NCBI GenBank assembly: GCA_024643555.1
Contig: JAHEMQ010000010.1
Coordinates: forward strand, 1 to 62,306
From: Crocinitomicaceae bacterium
Lineage (GTDB): Bacteria > Bacteroidota > Bacteroidia > Flavobacteriales_D > Crocinitomicaceae
DNA length: 62,306 nucleotides
Reading direction: 5' to 3'
Under the pieces are notes generated by a model. The model did no database searches, was not told the DNA's origin, and saw nothing but the letters and a program-made list of their open reading frames with translations. Position numbers and translations under genes: made by a program. The number at the start of each line of letters is the position of its first letter. Position 1 is the first letter of the stretch. Positions 26,654 through 35,527 of the stretch are shown here, piece after piece.

Positions 26654-27217
26654 ATGAAGTTTTTGATTGTTGGATTGGGAAATCCAGGAAAAGAATACGA
26701 AGAAACACGCCATAATATTGGATTTAAAGTGGTAGATGAAATCGCTAAGGAATTAGGAACCACCTTTTCTTTGGATAAAGCCGCTTTTCGCGCAGAAGTG
26801 AAATTTAAAGGTCGCACCCTCATCCTCATTAAACCAATTACCTTTATGAATCTCTCTGGTAAAGCAGTGAATTATTGGCTTCAAGCGGAGAAAATCGAGC
26901 AAAAAAACCTATTGGTCATTACCGATGATATCGCTCTTCCATTTGGAAAATTGCGCATGAAAGGGAAGGGTAGTGATGGAGGACACAACGGTTTAAAAGA
27001 CATTCAAGCCGTATTGAAAACAGAAGTATACGCTCGTTTACGTTTCGGTGTTGGAAATGATTTTTCCAAAGGAAGACAAGCCGATTATGTATTGGGAGAA
27101 TGGAACAAGGAGGAACAACTAGCTCTCCCTGAACGGATTCAAGTAGCCACTGAATTTATTAAGAGTTTTTCCTTTGTTGGTCTAGATATGACAATGACCC
27201 ATTGGAATGGAAAGTAA
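26654..27217 (+). CDS. pth: Peptidyl-tRNA hydrolase
   Basis: The 187-residue protein has full family length. VGLGNPGKEYEETRHNIG contains the catalytic histidine H20. TFMNLSGKAV, VITDDIALPFGKLRMK and GSDGGHNGLKDI are the other conserved motifs. It releases tRNA from peptidyl-tRNA that dissociates from ribosomes. It starts 3 bases after the barrel gene and ends the rluB-lipoprotein-barrel-pth operon. Confidence 0.95.
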   Translation: MKFLIVGLGNPGKEYEETRHNIGFKVVDEIAKELGTTFSLDKAAFRAEVKFKGRTLILIKPITFMNLSGKAVNYWLQAEKIEQKNLLVITDDIALPFGKLRMKGKGSDGGHNGLKDIQAVLKTEVYARLRFGVGNDFSKGRQADYVLGEWNKEEQLALPERIQVATEFIKSFSFVGLDMTMTHWNGK

Positions 27218-27258
27218 ATGAAGACAATATTAAATTTTTATGAATGTAGTATTATTCG

Positions 27259-27266
27259 TAAATTCG
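27259..27266 (+). promoter_or_regulatory. Putative -7 element TAAATTCG
   Basis: TAAATTCG ends 15 bases before the ATG at 27282. The same octamer occurs before ileS (40525-40532). It lies downstream of the in-frame ATG at 27240, supporting the shorter start of the secreted protein. Confidence 0.4.
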
Positions 27267-27281
27267 GATAAATACTACTGC

Positions 27282-28415
27282 ATGATAAAATTTGTACTCG
27301 CTGCTTTTGTTTGCTATTTCTCGGTTGCTTTTACCCAATATTGTACCCTAAATGTAGGCCCAACCTCAACCGTGGATTCTAACGTAGAATTGGTTCAAAT
27401 TTCAGGTGCTTCAGGGAACATCAATTATACGGGTTGTCCCGGTGTCATTGGTGTGCAGGACTTAACGACACTTTCTGTCGCCTTAAACGCCGGAGGAGCA
27501 TACCTTTTAAATGTTAAATTTGGCACTTGTGGTGGAAATTATGCAGGTGCAGGAGAGGTCTGGATTGACTTCGATCTAAATGGAAACTTCGACCCTTATG
27601 AATCCATTGGAACATGGACAGGCACACCTCCAGCAAATGTTACACCCATGAACTTTGTTGTTCCAGCAAACGCACAAAATGGAAACACCCGCATGCGGGT
27701 CATGCAACATGAAGCAGGAACCTTGCCTTTGAATCCTTGTGCTACGTATGCTTGGGGTTCTGTCATGGATTTTGGGATTACCATTGGTAACGGCATCGAT
27801 TGCACGGGATACATTGGAGATGACCAAAACGACCCTATTTTGGTGAATTCCTTACCATTTACAGATTCAAGAGACAACTCCTATTGTTATTCGAACAATA
27901 ATTATGTGTATCCGTCACCGGACTTGTACTATAAATTTATTCCGAATCCGCTTATTCAGTCCGTACACGCTTCCCTTTGTGGCGCTTCATTTGATACCTT
28001 TATGAGTGTGGTTGATATGAATGGAAACGTCATTGCCTTCAATGATGATGCTCCAAACTGCGGAAGCCAATCGGAACTTACATTTGAAACGGCTGGCTTA
28101 GGTTCTGTTTACATCATTGTCGAAGGTTGGGGAATTGAAATGGGGAACTATACCTTAACCTTGAACGCCGATTATGTCGGATTAGAGGAGGAAAAGATAT
28201 CAGTTGTTAAGGTTTTTCCCAATCCAACAAGTGGAAATGTACACTTAAATCAATCCATTGGAATGGCGACGTTATACCATGTGAATGGAACAAAATTGGC
28301 AACCTATAATACAGATCAGGATTTGCAAATTGACCTAAGTGACTTTCAAGCGGGAAGTTACTTTTTAAGGTCTCAAGATGGACAAGTTTCTCAACAAATT
28401 GTTTTGGTCAAATGA
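27282..28415 (+). CDS. Secreted GEVED-domain protein with type A T9SS sorting domain
   Basis: The 377-residue protein starts at ATG 27282, which gives a clean signal peptide (MIKFVLAAFVCYFSVAFTQ). A GEVED-like domain (about residues 20-165) includes VEVWIDFDLNGNF-type acidic residues (EVWIDFDLNGNFDPYESIG). A pre-peptidase/CUB-like region follows (about 170-295). The C-terminal type A sorting domain has VFPNPTSGNV and GSYFLRSQDG. It is probably a surface-attached adhesin or enzyme accessory. It overlaps the first kelch gene by 4 bases (ATGA), so it heads the secreted cluster. Confidence 0.83.
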   Translation: MIKFVLAAFVCYFSVAFTQYCTLNVGPTSTVDSNVELVQISGASGNINYTGCPGVIGVQDLTTLSVALNAGGAYLLNVKFGTCGGNYAGAGEVWIDFDLNGNFDPYESIGTWTGTPPANVTPMNFVVPANAQNGNTRMRVMQHEAGTLPLNPCATYAWGSVMDFGITIGNGIDCTGYIGDDQNDPILVNSLPFTDSRDNSYCYSNNNYVYPSPDLYYKFIPNPLIQSVHASLCGASFDTFMSVVDMNGNVIAFNDDAPNCGSQSELTFETAGLGSVYIIVEGWGIEMGNYTLTLNADYVGLEEEKISVVKVFPNPTSGNVHLNQSIGMATLYHVNGTKLATYNTDQDLQIDLSDFQAGSYFLRSQDGQVSQQIVLVK

Positions 28416-29557
28416 GGAGCATTTTAACATTACTGTTTTGCCTAATAACATTGGCAAGTGAGGCACAATATTGGATCCAAAAATCCTCTTTTGCCGGTGT
28501 GGGACGTCACCGAGCAGTCGGATGCGCAACCGAAAACAAAGGTTATCTTGGATTAGGTCATGTCAATGGTTCAGGTGTTAATTACTCTTACCAAGATTGG
28601 TGGGAATATGACCCGTCCTCTAATTCATGGTCACAACGCGCGAATTTTCCAGTTGCGAATTATGGAGCTACCAGTTTTGTGGTCAATGACCAGCCTTGTG
28701 TCGGGGGAGGAGCAGCCTTAGATGGACAATTTTATACCTTCAATCCAGATCAAAATACTTGGACGGCAATTGCTGCTTGTCCATTTTTTAATCCAGGTGA
28801 TACACAAGGGTTTTCGGTAAATAATAAAGGTTATGTATACGTCGGCCAACAAATGGCAGAATATGACCCAAGTAACAACAGCTGGAGCTTAACTGCTTCA
28901 CCACCGGTATCCTTTGGATCATGGACGTGTTCATTCACCATAGAAGGAAGTGGATACGTGAAAGCCGGGAATAAATTGTTTGAATACAAACCTTTGCATA
29001 ACACATGGACTCAACGTGCAGACTTTCCCGGTACAAGCACAGGAGGAAGTTCTGGTTTTTCGATGCTTCAACGTGGATTTGTCACCTGTGGATATGTTGG
29101 TGGCTTAAGTACGGTGACGAGTCAAGTATGGTCTTTTTATCCAGGAACAAATACTTGGCAAGCGGAATTAGAATTCCCTGGAATCTCTAGACGATTCCCA
29201 GTTGCCTTTTCCATTCATAATAGAGGGTATTTTGGCACAGGAACAAACGGGATTAATCTAAATGATTTCTGGCAATACAATCCTACGATCAATACTTCAG
29301 AGCTTTCCGAGACTGATGATTGGTCATGGAGCATCTACCCGAATCCAAGCTCGGATTTCATTCATCTTGAATTACCCCTTGAATTCCCTTCAGGACAGAT
29401 AGGGGAGTTAAGGAATTTGTCAGGACAGTTGATCCAACGAATCGAGCTGCATCCGGGAATAAATCAATTGGACGTCTCCAATCTTCCTACTGGAACTTAT
29501 TTGATGAGCGTTCAAACTCAAGATCAAACATCGAGTAAACTAGTTAAAATCTTGTAG
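28412..29557 (+). CDS. Kelch-type T9SS type A secreted protein, copy 1
   Basis: The 381-residue protein has a signal peptide (MRSILTLLFCLITLASEAQ). About six kelch-like blades follow, with motifs such as WWEYDPSSNSWSQRANFP and FWQYNP. A type A C-terminal sorting domain ends the protein (YPNPSSDFIHLEL, PTGTYLMSV). Kelch blades form a beta-propeller that binds proteins or glycans. The blade motif WxYDPxxNxWxQRAxFP is shared with the next two genes. It overlaps the GEVED gene by 4 bases and precedes copy 2 by one base. Confidence 0.85.
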   Translation: MRSILTLLFCLITLASEAQYWIQKSSFAGVGRHRAVGCATENKGYLGLGHVNGSGVNYSYQDWWEYDPSSNSWSQRANFPVANYGATSFVVNDQPCVGGGAALDGQFYTFNPDQNTWTAIAACPFFNPGDTQGFSVNNKGYVYVGQQMAEYDPSNNSWSLTASPPVSFGSWTCSFTIEGSGYVKAGNKLFEYKPLHNTWTQRADFPGTSTGGSSGFSMLQRGFVTCGYVGGLSTVTSQVWSFYPGTNTWQAELEFPGISRRFPVAFSIHNRGYFGTGTNGINLNDFWQYNPTINTSELSETDDWSWSIYPNPSSDFIHLELPLEFPSGQIGELRNLSGQLIQRIELHPGINQLDVSNLPTGTYLMSVQTQDQTSSKLVKIL

Positions 29558-29558
29558 T

Positions 29559-30767
29559 ATGAATCGAATGAATTTCTTCCTTTTGTGCATCTTTTCTCCG
29601 GTTTTACTAATGGGACAGTTTAATACTTGGACCAAGAAAAGTGATTTTATTGCCGGAAAAAGAGAACGAGCGGTGGCCTTTTCAATAGGTGATTATGCCT
29701 ATGTTTCAACAGGAGTAGATACGACTGAAACCCTATTAAAGGACCTCTGGCAATACGATCCACAACTAGACACTTGGACTCAAAAAGCTGATTTACCGGG
29801 AGTGGCGAGAAGGGATGCTGTCGCATTCGCAATCCATGGTAAAGGTTATGTAGGAACAGGAATGGACAATGCCAATGCACTTATCGGAAATAAACTGAAA
29901 GATTTGTGGGAATATGATCCTTTGGTAAATGCTTGGACACAAAAAGCAGACTTCCCTGGCTCTGGAGGCAATGGAATTTATTTTTCAACGGCATTCACCG
30001 TAGATAACAAAGGGTATATCTGTGGCGGAAAATGGGGCCCAAGTTTGTACTCAAGTCAACTGTGGGAATACAAACCAGGCAATGATGAATGGATTCAACG
30101 TGCCAATTTCCCGCCCGGAGTTCGTTACCAATTGAGCTCATTTAGCATTGGGAATTTTGGGTATGTGGGACTTGGGGCGAATCAAGATACTTATAAAAAA
30201 GATTTTTACCGCTATAATCCGGGATCGAATCAATGGACTCAAATCGCTGATTTGATTGGTGGAGAGAGAGGAAGCGCTTGTGCATTTACACTTGATAATC
30301 ACGGATTTATTTGCTTGGGTTCAAATGGTGGACTTTTAGGTGATTTGCTGGAATACAATCCAGTATCGAATGAATGGGAGTTGCGCTGTGCCTATGGAGG
30401 TAGCGAACGAAAAAATGCCGTTGCGTTCGTTGTCAATGGCCGCGCATTCGTTGGACTTGGGAAAGGATATTCAGGTAAAAAAGCGAGTATACAAGAGTAT
30501 GCAGCACCCAATTATGCACAATTGTCCGAGCTTGAAAATAGCTGTGACATCTACCCAAATCCAACCAGTGGACAAATTCATTTGAACTCAGAACTAGCCT
30601 TGGAATCCGTTCAAATTTTCAATCAGCAAGGAACAATGTGTTTTCAACAGGAAATTTCATCCCCATCTGAAATGATAGACTTAAGACATCTGTCGGTAGG
30701 AATGTACCTTGTTAGGCTGAAAACAAAAGATGGAAAACACATTCAAAAACAAATCATCATTCACTAG
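29559..30767 (+). CDS. Kelch-type T9SS type A secreted protein, copy 2
   Basis: The 402-residue protein has a signal peptide (about residues 1-19), then six kelch-like blades (LWQYDPQLDTWTQKADLPG, LWEYDPLVNAWTQKADFPG and others). A type A sorting domain ends it (IYPNPTSGQIHL, VGMYLVRLKTKDG). It is clearly paralogous to the genes on either side, indicating tandem duplication. It starts one base after copy 1 and ends three bases before copy 3. The ligand is unknown. Confidence 0.86.
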   Translation: MNRMNFFLLCIFSPVLLMGQFNTWTKKSDFIAGKRERAVAFSIGDYAYVSTGVDTTETLLKDLWQYDPQLDTWTQKADLPGVARRDAVAFAIHGKGYVGTGMDNANALIGNKLKDLWEYDPLVNAWTQKADFPGSGGNGIYFSTAFTVDNKGYICGGKWGPSLYSSQLWEYKPGNDEWIQRANFPPGVRYQLSSFSIGNFGYVGLGANQDTYKKDFYRYNPGSNQWTQIADLIGGERGSACAFTLDNHGFICLGSNGGLLGDLLEYNPVSNEWELRCAYGGSERKNAVAFVVNGRAFVGLGKGYSGKKASIQEYAAPNYAQLSELENSCDIYPNPTSGQIHLNSELALESVQIFNQQGTMCFQQEISSPSEMIDLRHLSVGMYLVRLKTKDGKHIQKQIIIH

Positions 30768-30770
30768 GCG

Positions 30771-31970
30771 ATGCATAGACTTTTATTCTTCCTTTTAATT
30801 TCGTTGTCCTTTGACCTTTGTGCACAGGACTATTGGTATCCGCGCGATACCGTGAAGGGCTCGCCAAAAGCTGCCATGGCGGCGACTTCCTTTCAAAACA
30901 TTGGATTAATAATTGGTGGATTGGATGAGTTTGGGTTTAAACGCAAAATGTATTCTTATTCACCCTTTCAAAATGATTGGGATGAAGAAGTGTCAATTGG
31001 AGGGCCTTCTGGAGATGGATTAGAACGAGGTTCCGCTTCTGCATTTTCCCTTTACCATGAAAACGTGCAGAAAGCATACGTATGCCTGGGACAAACGCCG
31101 ACAGTGGCCTACATGAAGGATTTGTGGGAATTTAATCCACAAACAGAAACGTGGTCTCAAAAAGCAAATTTTGCCGGTTCAGCGCGACGACAAGCGGTTT
31201 GTTTTACATCGGGAAACATCGCATATGTTGGTACGGGAGAAGATGCCCAAGGACTAAAGAAAGATTTTTATGCTTACGATCCAACAACAAATAGTTGGAC
31301 ACAAATAGCCGATTTCTCAGGTACCGCTAGACGTGATGCCGTGGCATTTGAGTTGAATGGATTTGGATTCGTTGGCACAGGAGACGATGGCACGCTGAAA
31401 AATGACCTTTGGATGTATGATGTTCCATCTGATGCTTGGATTGACAAGGCGACCTTTCCTGGAACTCCTCGCGCTGGTGCCGTCGCATGGGGTGCATTCC
31501 CGGTTGCATACGTGGGAACAGGGGAGGACTCAAATGGGGACTTTAAAAATGATCTTTACGAATACAATTATTACCTAAATGCTTGGATTCAACGAGCAAA
31601 TTTACCGGCTCCAGGAAGGAAAAATGCATTTTCGTTCTACATCGATGGTGTTTCGTATGTTGGAGGAGGATACAATGGTATTTTTCTCGAAGATTTTTGG
31701 GCCTATGCTGGCACTGCCGGAATAAATTCAGTTGAAACGGCCGACGTTCAGTTATTCCCAAATCCGACCCAAGGTCACTTGCAGGTGCTTTCGGATGAGG
31801 TCCTGCAACAAATCAGCATTCAATCCATGGATGGCAAACAACTTTTTAATTCATCCGACAACATCAAAGCACTTGAATTAGATGTTTCGAATTGGCCTGT
31901 TGGGACCTATTTTTTCCAATACGAAATCAAGGGTAAAAATTACGTGAAAACATTTGTGAAATGCGACTAA
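30771..31970 (+). CDS. Kelch-type T9SS type A secreted protein, copy 3
   Basis: The 399-residue protein has a signal peptide (MHRLLFFLLISLSFDLCAQ) and about five to six kelch-like blades (LWEFNPQTETWSQKANFAG, FYAYDPTTNSWTQIADFSG). The type A sorting domain has LFPNPTQGHLQV and PVGTYFFQYE. Each blade contains a RRxAVxF-like segment (ARRQAVCF, ARRDAVAF), as in copy 2. Its last 10 bases overlap the start of the DUF4907 lipoprotein gene, so the cluster is one operon. Confidence 0.86.
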   Translation: MHRLLFFLLISLSFDLCAQDYWYPRDTVKGSPKAAMAATSFQNIGLIIGGLDEFGFKRKMYSYSPFQNDWDEEVSIGGPSGDGLERGSASAFSLYHENVQKAYVCLGQTPTVAYMKDLWEFNPQTETWSQKANFAGSARRQAVCFTSGNIAYVGTGEDAQGLKKDFYAYDPTTNSWTQIADFSGTARRDAVAFELNGFGFVGTGDDGTLKNDLWMYDVPSDAWIDKATFPGTPRAGAVAWGAFPVAYVGTGEDSNGDFKNDLYEYNYYLNAWIQRANLPAPGRKNAFSFYIDGVSYVGGGYNGIFLEDFWAYAGTAGINSVETADVQLFPNPTQGHLQVLSDEVLQQISIQSMDGKQLFNSSDNIKALELDVSNWPVGTYFFQYEIKGKNYVKTFVKCD

Positions 31971-32347
31971 TTTTCTTTTTGTGTCTCGGATGCATACTAT
32001 TTGCGTGTTCAGAATCACCGCAAACGAAGGAGTCCTTCAAACCAAAGCAACATGCTCCAAAGATAGAAAAGCAACAACTTGTTCAAACAAGCGCACCGAA
32101 GAGCTCGCGCTATACCGTTGCTACCTTTTCACAGCCAGAGGGATGGGGTTACTACATTTGTGAAAATGGAAAACAAATCATCAACCAAAAATCAATTCCC
32201 GGTGTTCCAGGAAACCAAGGGTTTTCGAGTTCTGAAGAAGCATTAAAAGTGGCTGAATTGGTTCGGACTAAAATCGAAAATGGAACTTTTCCACCGACGA
32301 TTTCAGAGGAAGAACTTCAAAAACTAGGAATTTCTTGGAGTAATTGA
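31961..32347 (+). CDS. DUF4907 lipoprotein
   Basis: The 128-residue protein has a lipobox (CILFAC) near residue 16 and a Lys/Gln-rich linker. The conserved C-terminal domain contains GWGYYICENGKQIINQ, IPGVPGNQGF and AEELVRTKI-type residues, with TISEEELQKLGI at the end. This pattern matches DUF4907, of unknown function. It ends the GEVED-kelch operon and overlaps copy 3 by 10 bases. A lipid-anchored partner of the kelch proteins is a reasonable idea but not shown. Confidence 0.8.
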   Translation: MRLIFFLCLGCILFACSESPQTKESFKPKQHAPKIEKQQLVQTSAPKSSRYTVATFSQPEGWGYYICENGKQIINQKSIPGVPGNQGFSSSEEALKVAELVRTKIENGTFPPTISEEELQKLGISWSN

Positions 32348-32379
32348 GCTAGGTACTCGGCTTTTTAGCTGAAATCAAC

Positions 32380-32387
32380 TAACTTTG
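32380..32387 (+). promoter_or_regulatory. Putative -7 element TAACTTTG before asnS
   Basis: TAACTTTG ends 5 bases before the asnS ATG at 32393 and matches TAnnTTTG. The expected transcription start would be at or within a few bases of the start codon. Confidence 0.55.
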
Positions 32388-32392
32388 TCTCC

Positions 32393-33841
32393 ATGAAAAG
32401 ATACCGAATTTCCGAGATATTAGCTGAAAATTCACCCTTGAAAATTGGTGAAGAAATCAATGTAAAAGGATGGGTTCGTGCCTTCCGAAGCAACCGTTTC
32501 ATTCAATTAAATGACGGTTCTTGTATGGCAAACATTCAAGCCGTTGTTGATTTTGAACAATGGGATGAAGCTCTTTTAAAGCGCATCACCACTGCTTCAG
32601 CATTATCTTTGACGGGAAAATTGGTGGAATCTCAAGGCGCAGGACAACAAGTAGAATTGCAGGTAGAACAAATCGAAATTTTAGGTGATGCCCATCCGGA
32701 TGAGGTTCAAAAAACAGTCATGCAACCGAAACGCCATAGTTTGGATTTCTTGCGTGAACAAGCACATTTGCGATTTAGAACAAACACGTTTGGAGCAGTA
32801 TTCCGTATTCGTCATGCCGTAGCCTACGCCATTCATCAGTTTTTTAACGACCGTGGATTTTATTATCTGCACACACCAATTATTACGGGTTCTGATGCCG
32901 AAGGAGCGGGAGAAATGTTCCGTGTCACAACCCTAGACGCGAAGAATCCACCGTTGAATGAGGATGGGTCCGTGAACTTTAAAGAAGATTTCTTCGGGAA
33001 AGCAGTGAACTTAACGGTTTCTGGACAATTAGAAGCGGAATTGGCAGCAACTGCATTGGGACAAGTGTATACATTTGGACCTACGTTTCGAGCAGAGAAT
33101 TCCAATACTTCGCGTCACCTTGCGGAATTCTGGATGATTGAACCGGAAGTTGCGTTCAATAATTTAAAGGACAACATGGATTTAACAGAAGATTTCTTAA
33201 AATACATCTGTTCCTATGTCCTCAATCATTGTTCGGAAGATGTGAAGTTCTTAAGTGAGCGCGATGCGCAAGAACAAGCACAAAAACCACAGAATGAACG
33301 CAATGAAATGACGTTAATCGAACGATTGAAGTTTGTCATTGAAAATCCATTCAAACGTCTGACCTACACGGAAGCGATTGATGTATTAATGAATTCAAAT
33401 CACTACAAAAAGAAGAAATTCAAATATCCTGTTGAATGGGGAATCGATCTTCAAAGTGAACACGAGCGCTATTTAGTGGAAAAAGAGTTCAATTGCCCAG
33501 TGATTTTAACGGATTATCCAGCGAAAATCAAAGCATTTTATATGCGTTTGAACGAAGATGGAAAAACCGTAGCTGCAATGGATGTCTTGTTCCCTGGAAT
33601 TGGTGAAATCGTTGGTGGTTCACAACGCGAAGAACGGTACGATGTCTTGCTTCAAAAATGTGAGGAATTCCACATTCCAGCGGAAGAACTTTGGTGGTAT
33701 ATGGATACACGTAAATTCGGTACCGTTCCACATGCTGGATTCGGACTTGGTTTCGAACGCATGGTGATGTTCGTAACGGGAATGTCCAACATTCGCGACG
33801 TTATTCCTTTCCCTCGAACACCATTGAACGCTGAGTTTTAA
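32393..33841 (+). CDS. asnS: Asparaginyl-tRNA synthetase
   Basis: The 482-residue class II synthetase has an N-terminal OB-fold (about residues 15-105, [19 protein letters not shown]). The catalytic core contains [41 protein letters not shown] (quoted in part: motif 2 is [15 protein letters not shown]) and the motif 3 region [12 protein letters not shown]. The Asn-type rather than Asp-type catalytic pattern and the length fit AsnS. The stop overlaps the convergent BaiN-like gene in a shared TTAA. Confidence 0.95.
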   Translation: MKRYRISEILAENSPLKIGEEINVKGWVRAFRSNRFIQLNDGSCMANIQAVVDFEQWDEALLKRITTASALSLTGKLVESQGAGQQVELQVEQIEILGDAHPDEVQKTVMQPKRHSLDFLREQAHLRFRTNTFGAVFRIRHAVAYAIHQFFNDRGFYYLHTPIITGSDAEGAGEMFRVTTLDAKNPPLNEDGSVNFKEDFFGKAVNLTVSGQLEAELAATALGQVYTFGPTFRAENSNTSRHLAEFWMIEPEVAFNNLKDNMDLTEDFLKYICSYVLNHCSEDVKFLSERDAQEQAQKPQNERNEMTLIERLKFVIENPFKRLTYTEAIDVLMNSNHYKKKKFKYPVEWGIDLQSEHERYLVEKEFNCPVILTDYPAKIKAFYMRLNEDGKTVAAMDVLFPGIGEIVGGSQREERYDVLLQKCEEFHIPAEELWWYMDTRKFGTVPHAGFGLGFERMVMFVTGMSNIRDVIPFPRTPLNAEF

Positions 33842-35058
33842 TCCAGGCAATTTTTCCCTGCAATATATCCAGTGGTCCACGCGGCTTGAAAATTGAATCC
33901 GCCCGTGACTCCGTCTATATCAAGTATTTCTCCAGCGAAGTGCAAGCCTGGAACACGTTTGCTTTCCATATTGCGAATGTCGATGTTCGTCATAGCAACT
34001 CCGCCAGCAGTCACAAACTCCTCTTTGAAAGTGGTCTTGCCTTTGACTTCGTAACGATCGTTTAGGAGGATATTGACCAACTTATTGGTGTTCTTTTTGC
34101 CGAGTTCATGCCAGCGTATTTCACTCGGAATGTCGGCTTTCGTCAGTAAGAAATGCCAGAGTCGATTGGTAATGGGAAAGGGATTCAAATTTTGCACTTT
34201 TTTAGCGCCATGGAGTTGGGCAGTGTGTTCAATGTCTGCCCGTAAATCAACTTCCTTCTTGTCATTCAACCAATTCACTAACACGTGAAAATGATAGGTT
34301 TTTTCTGCTAGAATTCGTGCTCCCCAAGCGGAAAGCAAAAGCACTGCCGGACCACTCATGCCCCAATGTGTGATGAGCAAAGGACCTTGTCCAAGGAGTT
34401 TTGTTCCTTCCACTCTAACACTGGCTTTCTCAACCACAGTTCCCATTAATTCGCGTACGGGATTTTCAGGCATATTGAAGGTAAATAACGACGGAAGTGG
34501 CTCAACAATGTCATGTCCCAATTCTTCCAACCAAGCGAAGTTACTGCGTTTGGGTTGTCCTCCGGTTGTCACGATTACTCGCGTGGCATCAACTATTTTT
34601 TGATCCGAATGTAGCTTGAATCCATGCGGTAGCACCTCGATTTTTTTGACCCCTTGATTCATCCATATATGCACCCCAAGTTTTTTAGCCTCGGATAAAA
34701 AACAATCAATAATGGTTTGCGAATCGTTACTTTCAGGGAATAAACATCCGTCCGGATAAGTTTTCATGCGGATTCCGCGCTCGGCAAACCAGTCGATGGT
34801 CGATTGCGCATTGAATTGTTCAAAGGCTTTCTTCAGGTAGTTTTCTCCTCTTGGATAATAGGTCGATAATTGTTTGTTATCAAAACAGGCATGTGTCACA
34901 TTGCAGCGTCCACCACCAGAAACCTTCACTTTTGCTAATAGTTTGGATGATTTTTCTAAAATGCTCACTTGTGCCGTTGGATGGTGTTTTTTCGCACTTA
35001 AGGCCGCAAAAAATCCTGCAGCTCCTCCTCCAATAATAACAATGTGCTGTTTCGACAT
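33838..35058 (-). CDS. BaiN/HI0933-type flavoprotein (NAD(P)/FAD-dependent oxidoreductase)
   Basis: The 406-residue protein opens with a FAD-binding motif, [19 protein letters not shown], followed by the family motif [13 protein letters not shown]. Near the C-terminus, [12 protein letters not shown] and [24 protein letters not shown] are diagnostic of the HI0933/YhiN (BaiN) group. Some members reduce bile-acid intermediates, but most have unknown substrates. Its promoter TAATTTTG lies 8 bases upstream, and its stop overlaps asnS. The enzyme is widespread, and context gives no substrate hint. Confidence 0.9.
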   Translation of the reverse strand: MSKQHIVIIGGGAAGFFAALSAKKHHPTAQVSILEKSSKLLAKVKVSGGGRCNVTHACFDNKQLSTYYPRGENYLKKAFEQFNAQSTIDWFAERGIRMKTYPDGCLFPESNDSQTIIDCFLSEAKKLGVHIWMNQGVKKIEVLPHGFKLHSDQKIVDATRVIVTTGGQPKRSNFAWLEELGHDIVEPLPSLFTFNMPENPVRELMGTVVEKASVRVEGTKLLGQGPLLITHWGMSGPAVLLLSAWGARILAEKTYHFHVLVNWLNDKKEVDLRADIEHTAQLHGAKKVQNLNPFPITNRLWHFLLTKADIPSEIRWHELGKKNTNKLVNILLNDRYEVKGKTTFKEEFVTAGGVAMTNIDIRNMESKRVPGLHFAGEILDIDGVTGGFNFQAAWTTGYIAGKNCLD

Positions 35059-35066
35059 ATGATGGG

Positions 35067-35074
35067 CAAAATTA
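35067..35074 (-). promoter_or_regulatory. Putative -7 element TAATTTTG
   Basis: TAATTTTG reads on the minus strand 8 bases upstream of the BaiN-like start. It matches TAnnTTTG and separates this gene from the Gre-like gene upstream. Confidence 0.5.
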
Positions 35075-35076
35075 GC

Positions 35077-35523
35077 CTAAAATATGGATTGAATCACCAT
35101 TTTTCTTCCTTGAAAACTGACTTCATCTTTCTCAGATTTACCGAGCAGTGCAGTTCCCAATGGTGCTTGTGGATTTAAACAAAACACAGCTTGATCATCC
35201 ACCTGTAAAAGCCCATGTCCGATTGAAAAATAATACCATTGATTTTCACATTTCACCAAGGAACCCAAACTAACTTTTAGGTGTTTTTTTGTGGAATCGA
35301 TGCGATTTAGTGTGGTGAGTTGTTCTTCGATGATTTGAACCTGTTTTCCTAGCTTTTCTTGTTCCAATTGAACCATGGCAACACCAACCTCGTGTTTATC
35401 GCCTGCAGAGCTTTTAGCATCATTCGATTTTCCTTCGGATGCATCGCGTAAAATGGTATTTAATTTCTGATGTTTTTGTTGAAGAGCCTCGCTTAAGGCC
35501 TCGTGAATTTTGATTTTTAACAT
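35077..35523 (-). CDS. GreA/GreB-like coiled-coil protein
   Basis: The 148-residue protein has an N-terminal coiled coil (about residues 1-80), whose tip carries acidic residues in SSAGDKHEVG. The C-terminal domain (about 80-145) resembles the FKBP-like Gre domain (GSLVKCENQWYYFSIG, PLGTALLGKSEKDEV). Family proteins from Flavobacteriia are often mislabelled 3-oxoacyl-ACP synthase, which this sequence does not support. The start is ATG 35523; the frame extends upstream to 35562 but overlaps the PorP/SprF gene. It may bind RNA polymerase through the secondary channel, although a true cleavage-factor role is not shown. Confidence 0.75.
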   Translation of the reverse strand: MLKIKIHEALSEALQQKHQKLNTILRDASEGKSNDAKSSAGDKHEVGVAMVQLEQEKLGKQVQIIEEQLTTLNRIDSTKKHLKVSLGSLVKCENQWYYFSIGHGLLQVDDQAVFCLNPQAPLGTALLGKSEKDEVSFQGRKMVIQSIF

Positions 35524-35527
35524 GGGC

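Noticed and set aside
32344-32373. Weak hairpin AGCTA...TAGCT between the DUF4907 gene and asnS
   Set aside because: The 5-bp stem with a long loop and no T tract after it does not make a convincing terminator.
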